Source of the DNA: Yersinia pekkanenii
GTDB lineage: Bacteria; Pseudomonadota; Gammaproteobacteria; Enterobacterales; Enterobacteriaceae
Direction: 5' to 3'
Assembly: GCF_001152565.1 (NCBI RefSeq)
Contig: NZ_CQAZ01000011.1
Span: forward strand, 43,989-107,988
DNA: 64,000 bases
Part shown: one piece after another, positions 57,980-64,000 of the stretch
Layout of the letters: each line of letters opens with the position of its first letter
Numbering within the stretch: the stretch's first letter is position 1
Translations under genes and position numbers: made by a program
Notes under the pieces: generated by a model
What the model saw: the letters and a program-made list of their open reading frames with translations, nothing else
What the model was told of the DNA's origin: nothing
The model's database searches: none

Positions 57980-58633
57980 TCAAGGGGCTAAACGGTCAAT
58001 TTCCCACGCATTGGCACCACGTTGATAGATAAACCGGTCATGCAGGCGATGTTCGCCCCCCTGCCAGAACTCAACGGAATCGAATTTAACGCGGAATCCA
58101 CCCCAGAAACTGGGTAATGGCACCTCGCCGTGCTGAAATTTTTGCTTCAATTCGAGGAATTTGCTTTCCAGCACACCACGGGCAGAGATTCGGCTCGATT
58201 GCTGCGAAACCCAAGCGCCTATTTGGCTGTCTTTCGGGCGGGAGCTGAAGTATTTCAGCACTTCAAGGGGGGAAAGCCGCTCCGCTTTGCCGAGGAAAAT
58301 GACTTGTCTATCTAACATATGCCAAGGGAATAACAAGCTGATATGCGGATTTTCAGCCAGTTGCTGCGCTTTGCGGCTACCCAGATTGGTATAGAACACC
58401 ATACCCTGATCGTCATAATGCTTTAGCAGCACAATACGCTGGTAGGGTTGGCCGCTGGCATCCACGGTTGCCACACACATGGCGGTTGGATCAGGCAAAC
58501 AAGCAACACAAGCCTGTTTTAGCCAGCGCTCAAATAAGTCCAATGGGTTTTCGGTTAAATCACTGCGACGCAGACCGCCGCGAATATATTCACGGCGCAA
58601 ATCTGCAACATCAAATTCATTATTGTCAGTCAT
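57980..58633 (-). CDS. pdxH: Pyridoxine/pyridoxamine 5'-phosphate oxidase PdxH
   Basis: A 217-residue FMN enzyme (E. coli 218). Motifs include [32 protein letters not shown] (FMN) and [18 protein letters not shown]. It ends in the universal RLAP. It makes pyridoxal 5'-phosphate with O2. ATG 58633 aligns with E. coli; the open frame to 58702 is extra. Confidence 0.96.
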   Translation of the reverse strand: MTDNNEFDVADLRREYIRGGLRRSDLTENPLDLFERWLKQACVACLPDPTAMCVATVDASGQPYQRIVLLKHYDDQGMVFYTNLGSRKAQQLAENPHISLLFPWHMLDRQVIFLGKAERLSPLEVLKYFSSRPKDSQIGAWVSQQSSRISARGVLESKFLELKQKFQHGEVPLPSFWGGFRVKFDSVEFWQGGEHRLHDRFIYQRGANAWEIDRLAP

Positions 58634-58723
58634 ATAAGCTCGGTAACGCGCAGGAAAGCAGTAGTTATTATTCTGCCCTTGCGGCACCAGAATCACAATC
58701 ACCCTGAACCCACAATGGCCTGA

Positions 58724-59041
58724 TTACTTGATCAAAACACAATCATTGATAATGATTTTCTCATCGCGTTCAACAAATGCATTATTCCCTTTTGACCAGA
58801 AAGTATAGTGACCATCGCTGTATTTAGTGCCGGACGCAGCACGCACCTGAGGTAAAGCCAACTGTTCACCATCTAAAACCAACCTGACTTTATCTTGCTG
58901 GTTGTCCTGCATTACCCTCAACTGGGTAGTACCACACTGATAATGCAGGGTTTCATTCTTAGGCTGTACCACGCTGCACCCTGCCAGCATTAATACTACT
59001 GTTACGCCAAATACCGATATTGCACCAAATGAATATTTCAT
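58724..59041 (-). CDS. mliC: C-type lysozyme inhibitor lipoprotein MliC
   Basis: A 105-residue lipoprotein (E. coli 109). The lipobox is LAGC. The MliC/PliC domain has the paired cysteines (HYQCGTTQLRV and INDCVLIK) and the inhibitor motif region ASGTKYSDGHYTFWSKGNNA. It blocks host lysozyme at the envelope. ATG 59041 with GAGG 8 nt upstream. Lies between anmK and pdxH. Confidence 0.93.
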   Translation of the reverse strand: MKYSFGAISVFGVTVVLMLAGCSVVQPKNETLHYQCGTTQLRVMQDNQQDKVRLVLDGEQLALPQVRAASGTKYSDGHYTFWSKGNNAFVERDEKIIINDCVLIK

Positions 59042-59096
59042 TATGTCGTCCTCGTTGAGTTGATAAGCCACCCTCATCTATGGCAGCTTAACACCC

Positions 59097-60209
59097 TCAT
59101 CGTGACGATACAGGATAGACTGCTCCTAAAATGGTCTCGCGGCTGGCGCCAGTAACTGAGGGAAAATTACCTGATTTACCTGACAAGGTACGAAATGCCA
59201 ACCAGGCAAATGCCAGCGCTTCCATGTCATCGCCACTGACACCATAATTATCAGTAATACACACTTCAGTGCCTGGCAGCAAAGTTGACATCCGTGACAT
59301 CACTAACGGATTACGCGCCCCGCCGCCACAGACTAACAGCCACTCACAGCCCCCCGCCAACTGGACCTGTTCTGCTATTGATAGCGCGGTGAGTTCGGCC
59401 AACGTTGCCTGAATATCTTCAGGCTTTATTCCCGAAATTTTAGCCAGTTGCCTATCCAACCATCCGGCATTGAAATATTCGCGCCCGGTACTTTTGGGCG
59501 CGGGTTTGGCAAAATAGGGGTCACTGTACATGAGTTCAAGCAGTGGCTGATGAACCTTCCCCGACAGTGCCCAGCGGGCATCTTTATCATAAGGTAAGGC
59601 ACGGTTTCGCCAGATCCAAGCATCCATCAACATATTGCCCGGCCCGGTGTCAAAACCGCGTACTGGTAAATCGGGCAATAATATAGATAAGTTTGCAATG
59701 CCACCAATATTAAGCACCATACGGCGCTCCGTAGCATGGGCTAACAAGGCATGGTGAAACGCCGGTACCAAAGGCGCCCCCTGCCCACCATAAGCCATAT
59801 CACGGCGGCGGAAATCCCCGACAGTGGCAACACCCGTCATCGCAGCAATACGGTTACTGTCGCCTAATTGCATAGTAAAGGCCGGTTCGCCCAGCGGCTC
59901 ATGCCACACGGTTTGCCCATGGCAGCCAATCGCGGTGATATCCTGCGCAGTTAAACCTTCTCTGTCCATTAAAGCCAGCACCGCTTCAGCAAACAATATC
60001 CCCAACTCAGCATCGAGCTTTCCCACTGCCGACAACGTAGTTGACTGGCCCTGACACATGCCAAGAATATCTTTTTTCAGTTGTACCGGCATAGGATGGC
60101 TATAGGTGGCCTGCTGCGCCACCATCCGCTCATCAATGGCTGCCAGCACGACATCCACCCCATCCAGACTGGTTCCTGACATTACCCCAATAAAACGGCC
60201 TGATTTCAT
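59097..60209 (-). CDS. anmK: Anhydro-N-acetylmuramic acid kinase AnmK
   Basis: A 370-residue kinase (E. coli 369) of cell-wall recycling that turns anhMurNAc into MurNAc-6-P. Motifs: [20 protein letters not shown], the catalytic-Asp region [20 protein letters not shown], and [11 protein letters not shown] for ATP. ATG 60209 equals the E. coli start; the frame extends open to 60251 without support. Confidence 0.96.
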   Translation of the reverse strand: MKSGRFIGVMSGTSLDGVDVVLAAIDERMVAQQATYSHPMPVQLKKDILGMCQGQSTTLSAVGKLDAELGILFAEAVLALMDREGLTAQDITAIGCHGQTVWHEPLGEPAFTMQLGDSNRIAAMTGVATVGDFRRRDMAYGGQGAPLVPAFHHALLAHATERRMVLNIGGIANLSILLPDLPVRGFDTGPGNMLMDAWIWRNRALPYDKDARWALSGKVHQPLLELMYSDPYFAKPAPKSTGREYFNAGWLDRQLAKISGIKPEDIQATLAELTALSIAEQVQLAGGCEWLLVCGGGARNPLVMSRMSTLLPGTEVCITDNYGVSGDDMEALAFAWLAFRTLSGKSGNFPSVTGASRETILGAVYPVSSR

Positions 60210-60653
60210 AGCAATAACCTTATTTCCTATTGAGGAACAAAATAGCAACAAGACTTCCCATTAGTCTGGTCATAATAATAAAATTAACACCATGAAAAGA
60301 TATACTTTTTTAAGTATATACCGCCATAAGGGCAATAATTAAAGAATGCTTTTTATTTGTAGGAAAGGTCACATAAAAGCCGCTACCACTAACACTTTCA
60401 TTTAAGACAGCACCATTTCTTACTTTAAGAAAGTTAAACCACCGTTTAATATTGGTTGAAGTATAAACCGCTAAGCTGCATTCCCATTGATGGTGGTCGA
60501 AAAATTAAATACATAGTCAAAATAAGTAAGTAGTGAAATAAACATTTGGGTAAGCCATACTTTATGCCAATACTAGGCCGTCAATGGACTGGATTTGGAT
60601 ATCCCTGGCATACTGAAACCTAATACGGTTATGCCTTTTTAATAGGAGCTTTT
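60210..60653. other. anmK-slyB divergent region
   Basis: A/T-rich region with the possible PhoP box at 60443-60459. No gene seen. Confidence 0.4.
60443..60459 (+). promoter_or_regulatory. Possible PhoP box upstream of slyB
   Basis: CGTTTA-N5-GGTTGA, one mismatch in each half from (T/G)GTTTA. TAAGCT, a weak -10, starts 12 bp further on. SlyB belongs to the conserved PhoP regulon. Confidence 0.45.
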
Positions 60654-61121
60654 ATGATCAAGCCATTAATCGCCGTTGCTATTGTTGCAGTAACCCTAAC
60701 CGGTTGTGCCAATAACAACACCCTGTCAGGTGATGTATTCACCGCTTCCCAAGCGAAGCAAGTACAGACGGTAACTTACGGTACATTGCTCTCGGTTCGC
60801 CCAGTGACCATTCAGGGTGGTGATGATAGCAATATTATAGGCGCTATCGGTGGTGCAGTATTGGGTGGTTTCCTCGGCAATACAGTTGGTGGCGGCACTG
60901 GCCGTAGCCTGGCAACTGCGGCAGGGGCTGTTGCAGGGGGTATGGCAGGGCAAGGTGTTCAGGGCGCAATAAACCGCACTGACGGTGTACAACTCGAAGT
61001 TCGCAAAGATGATGGCACAACCATTCTGGTTGTTCAGAAGCAAGGCCCGACCCGCTTTAGTGTCGGCCAACGTGTCATGCTAGCTAACAGCGGCAGTACC
61101 GTTACAGTTAGCCCACGCTAA
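60654..61121 (+). CDS. slyB: Outer-membrane lipoprotein SlyB (Pcp)
   Basis: A 155-residue lipoprotein with lipobox LTGC. A glycine-zipper hairpin follows (GAIGGAVLGGFLGNTVGGGT) and a C-terminal beta domain (VQLEVRKDDGTTILVVQKQG). SlyB supports outer-membrane integrity under low magnesium or envelope stress. AGGAG lies 7 nt before the ATG. Convergent with rovA/slyA as in E. coli. Confidence 0.95.
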   Translation: MIKPLIAVAIVAVTLTGCANNNTLSGDVFTASQAKQVQTVTYGTLLSVRPVTIQGGDDSNIIGAIGGAVLGGFLGNTVGGGTGRSLATAAGAVAGGMAGQGVQGAINRTDGVQLEVRKDDGTTILVVQKQGPTRFSVGQRVMLANSGSTVTVSPR

Positions 61122-61153
61122 TAGCCGCGCTGAATGACTATCGAGTGGTAACC

Positions 61154-61178
61154 GCCAGGGTTCATAACGAACCCTGGC
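61154..61178. terminator. Hairpin between convergent slyB and rovA/slyA
   Basis: GCCAGGGTTC (61154-61163), loop ATAAC, GAACCCTGGC (61169-61178), a perfect 10-bp stem; short T stretch (TTATCT) on the plus side. Confidence 0.65.
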
Positions 61179-61235
61179 TTATCTCTACTAAAAAACGTTT
61201 ATTTCTGCTGTGAATAGAATGGTAAGTCTTTATTA

Positions 61236-61679
<444 letters not shown>

Positions 61680-61847
61680 TTAATTAGCGTGCTAGCATAA
61701 CTCCCAGAGTCCTGTCTATTTTGGGTAATTAACATTAAAAACACAAATGTATATATACCGTCGATACTAGGGCAATAGCAATAAATACGGCAAATCCTTT
61801 AGCAAAAATGATGTTTCTACCAGAATTACCTCTTAAGGATTAACTTT

Positions 61848-62084
61848 ATGTATGTATCAGTGTTACCCGCAAACACACCCCTTTCAGACCTGGTTTTAGG
61901 CGCTTCAATCTATTTCCCGCCGATGTTTAAAGCGGTTATGCTAGGTTTGGTGTTATGGCTATTGATCCATCATGTACTGCGGAATTGGATCTACTCTGGT
62001 GACATCTGGCATCCAATATTAATGGATCTGTCAATTTTTGTCATTGCAGTCAGCATTTGTTTATGGATATTAGCCAATTGGTAA
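61848..62084 (+). CDS. ydhI: YdhI inner-membrane protein (DUF1656)
   Basis: A 78-residue two-span protein of the DUF1656 family ([20 protein letters not shown]), usually the first gene of an aromatic-acid efflux operon. It is divergent from rovA/slyA. AAGGA lies 8 nt before the ATG, and the stop abuts the ydhJ ATG. Confidence 0.94.
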   Translation: MYVSVLPANTPLSDLVLGASIYFPPMFKAVMLGLVLWLLIHHVLRNWIYSGDIWHPILMDLSIFVIAVSICLWILANW

Positions 62085-62948
62085 ATGGATATGAATCGTC
62101 AGTCTCTCAAGTATTTCTCCTCTGTCATTGTATTCGCCCTCGCACTTTGTGCTGGGTGGTGGATGTGGAACTATTACATGCAATCTCCCTGGACTCGTGA
62201 TGGTAAAGTCCGGGCCGAATTAGTCAGTATCACTCCAGAAGTTTCTGGCCGACTGATTCAAATATTAGTTCATGATAACCAGTTGGTAAGCTCTGGTAGC
62301 TTATTATTTGTGATTGACCCGCAACCTTATCAGTTAGCACTGGATAATGCTCAAGCCGCCGTAGTGCAAGCGCAGGCTGAATTGGCTAAAGCCAATCATG
62401 AAGCCGAGCGTCGCCGTAATCTGCCTAAAAATATCATTTCTGGTGAAGTGCTCGACATCGCCAACTTAACTGCCGATAGCATGAAAGCTGCCTATCAGGG
62501 GGCGCAGGCTGATCTCGAACAGGCAAAATGGAACCTCAGTAAAACCCGCATTTATGCCCCCGCCAATGGGTATATAACCAATTTACAAACGCGCATCGGC
62601 GACTACGCGACGGCAGGCAAACCATTAGTCGCTCTAATAGATATGGATTCATTTTATGTGATGGGCTATTTCGAGGAAACCAAACTGAAACACATTAGAG
62701 AAGGTAATGAAGCCAAGATTGTTTTGTATAATGGCAACATTCCTTTACACGGAGTGGTAGAAAGTATTGGCCGGGCTATTTATGATCAAAGTGTCGATAC
62801 CGGCGGTGATTTATTGGTAGATGTGAAACCCAATGTCCCTTGGGTACGGTTGGCACAACGAGTCCCGGTGAGAATTAAACTGCTGGATGTCCCTGCTGAT
62901 GTCACTTTGATTGCCGGCACCACCTGCACCATTTCACTGGCCGACTAA
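62085..62948 (+). CDS. ydhJ: YdhJ membrane-fusion protein (HlyD family)
   Basis: A 287-residue periplasmic adaptor. One N-terminal membrane helix, then YYMQSPWTRDGKVRAELVSI (the family's N-terminal barrel strand), a coiled-coil hairpin (about 85-145) and the lipoyl-type half NLSKTRIYAPANGYITNLQT. It joins YdhI and YdhK in a putative efflux system. Starts directly after ydhI. Confidence 0.95.
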   Translation: MDMNRQSLKYFSSVIVFALALCAGWWMWNYYMQSPWTRDGKVRAELVSITPEVSGRLIQILVHDNQLVSSGSLLFVIDPQPYQLALDNAQAAVVQAQAELAKANHEAERRRNLPKNIISGEVLDIANLTADSMKAAYQGAQADLEQAKWNLSKTRIYAPANGYITNLQTRIGDYATAGKPLVALIDMDSFYVMGYFEETKLKHIREGNEAKIVLYNGNIPLHGVVESIGRAIYDQSVDTGGDLLVDVKPNVPWVRLAQRVPVRIKLLDVPADVTLIAGTTCTISLAD

Positions 62949-62951
62949 CCC

Positions 62952-64000
62952 ATGCGCCTCTCCTTTCCCTTGTGGCAACAAACCCCTTGGGGTAAAGCCA
63001 ATACAAGCCAGTGGCGTTATGCGCTGCGTAATTCACTGGCCATGTGCCTGGCGCTTTGGATTGCATTTGCTCTGAATTTAGATGAACCGTCTTGGGCAAT
63101 GACCTCCGCTGCCGTGGTCAGTTTCCCTACCGTCGGTGGCGTAATCAGCAAAAGTATTGGCCGGATCATCGGCAGTTTACTGGGGGCCGCCGCATCACTA
63201 ATGATAGCGGGCCACTGCCTGAATGATCCTTGGCTGTTTACCTTTGCCATCGCCGCCTGGATTGGCCTGTGTACATTTGTTTCCAACCATTATCAGAATA
63301 ATGTTTCTTATGCGTTTGCTTTAGCCGGGTATACCACCGCAATCATTGCCTTTTCGACCGTCAATACCACTGACACCCAGCAAATTTTTGATATCGCGCA
63401 GGCCAGAGTCTGCGAGGTTATTACCGGTATTCTCTGCGGCGGCCTGATGATGATGCTGCTGCCAAGCACCTCAGACGGTGAAGCGCTGCTGACATCATTG
63501 CGCCGTATGCAATCTCGCTTATTGGAGCATGCCGAATTATTGTGGCAAACCGAGCAAAATTCACAGATACGCACCTCACATGAAGGGTTAATTGGCCAGA
63601 TCCTGACCATGAACCTACTGCGTATCCAGGCATTTTGGAGCCATTACCGCTTGCGGCGGCAGAATAATGTATTGAATTTTATTTTGCATCGCCAATTACG
63701 CATCACCAGCGTGATTGCCAGCCTGCGCCGTATGCGGGTTAACTGGCCAACACCACCGGACCATCTGGCCGCCGTTCTGTCGCAACTGTTAGCCGCATTG
63801 CAGCAACCCGATTGTGACAAATATCAGTTAGCCAAGATATTGCAACAAATCGCACCCCATGATGAATTTGACTATCGTCACCGGGCCTTCTGGTTACGGC
63901 TACGTCATTTTTGTTGGCTGTATTTGCAGGTTAATCACTGGCTGGCACAGTTGAACAAAGAACCCGAATCTGGCATGCCGTCACCGCCGGCGGTGACGGC
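62952..64000 (+). CDS. ydhK: YdhK FUSC-family transporter (5' part, runs off right edge)
   Basis: Open from ATG 62952 through the window edge, at least 349 codons of a protein of about 670. N-terminal membrane helices include [20 protein letters not shown] and [20 protein letters not shown], followed by a cytoplasmic helical domain. It belongs to the aromatic acid exporter/FUSC family. Begins 3 nt after ydhJ. Confidence 0.94.
   Translation, partial: MRLSFPLWQQTPWGKANTSQWRYALRNSLAMCLALWIAFALNLDEPSWAMTSAAVVSFPTVGGVISKSIGRIIGSLLGAAASLMIAGHCLNDPWLFTFAIAAWIGLCTFVSNHYQNNVSYAFALAGYTTAIIAFSTVNTTDTQQIFDIAQARVCEVITGILCGGLMMMLLPSTSDGEALLTSLRRMQSRLLEHAELLWQTEQNSQIRTSHEGLIGQILTMNLLRIQAFWSHYRLRRQNNVLNFILHRQLRITSVIASLRRMRVNWPTPPDHLAAVLSQLLAALQQPDCDKYQLAKILQQIAPHDEFDYRHRAFWLRLRHFCWLYLQVNHWLAQLNKEPESGMPSPPAVT

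Overview
The window is a stretch of enterobacterial chromosome that I assign to the genus Yersinia. The gene order follows the E. coli backbone around rstAB, hrpA, ydbH-ldhA, zntB, tyrR-psp-sap and tyrS-slyA. The SlyA-family regulator matches Yersinia RovA, a RyhB-type sRNA lies between pspF and sapA, and an ERIC element lies beside ldhA. The species cannot be fixed from sequence alone. No prophage, CRISPR array, insertion sequence, rRNA or tRNA is visible.

Layout. 1-6.9 kb: an unidentified partial gene, the RstA/RstB two-component system, an M32 carboxypeptidase, the acid-shock gene asr with ydgU and ydgD, and a toxin-first HigB/HigA-like pair. A near-consensus RstA box precedes asr, so the regulator and a likely target are neighbours here. 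6.9-17.4 kb: hrpA, azoR and a D-arabinitol catabolic locus (SorC-type regulator divergent from dehydrogenase, xylulokinase and RbtT/DalT transporter). 17.5-28.9 kb: ydbH-ynbE-ydbL, ldhA, an ERIC element, a DUF333 lipoprotein, an MgtC-like membrane protein, an EmrE-type SMR pump, pyruvate:flavodoxin oxidoreductase (nifJ/ydbK) and ttcA. 29.0-36.9 kb: the sRNA FnrS with its FNR site, zntB, two unrecognised small membrane-protein genes, then the murein-peptide genes mppA, mpaA and ycjG, followed by tpx and tyrR.

37.1-49.4 kb: a RES/Xre toxin-antitoxin module inserted between tyrR and ycjF; ycjX-ycjF and pspABCD read leftward from a sigma-54 promoter, with pspF divergent; then a RyhB-family sRNA with a Fur box and promoter, and sapABCDF. 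49.7-55.5 kb: an unusual two-part CMD/AhpD-like protein, dtpA, a VOC protein, yohC, a YjbD-like protein and gstA. 55.5-64 kb: pdxY, tyrS, pdxH, mliC, anmK, slyB, rovA/slyA and ydhIJK (ydhK runs off the window).

Envelope stress and adaptation dominate the functions: RstAB/asr, YdbH/YnbE, Psp, Sap, SlyB, MliC, and murein recycling (MppA, MpaA, YcjG, AnmK). Anaerobic metabolism is also represented (LdhA, YdbK, FnrS). The best non-coding discoveries are the two sRNAs with matching promoters and regulator sites. The least explained coding material is the 30.5-31.05 kb membrane pair and the 49.7-50.9 kb CMD protein.
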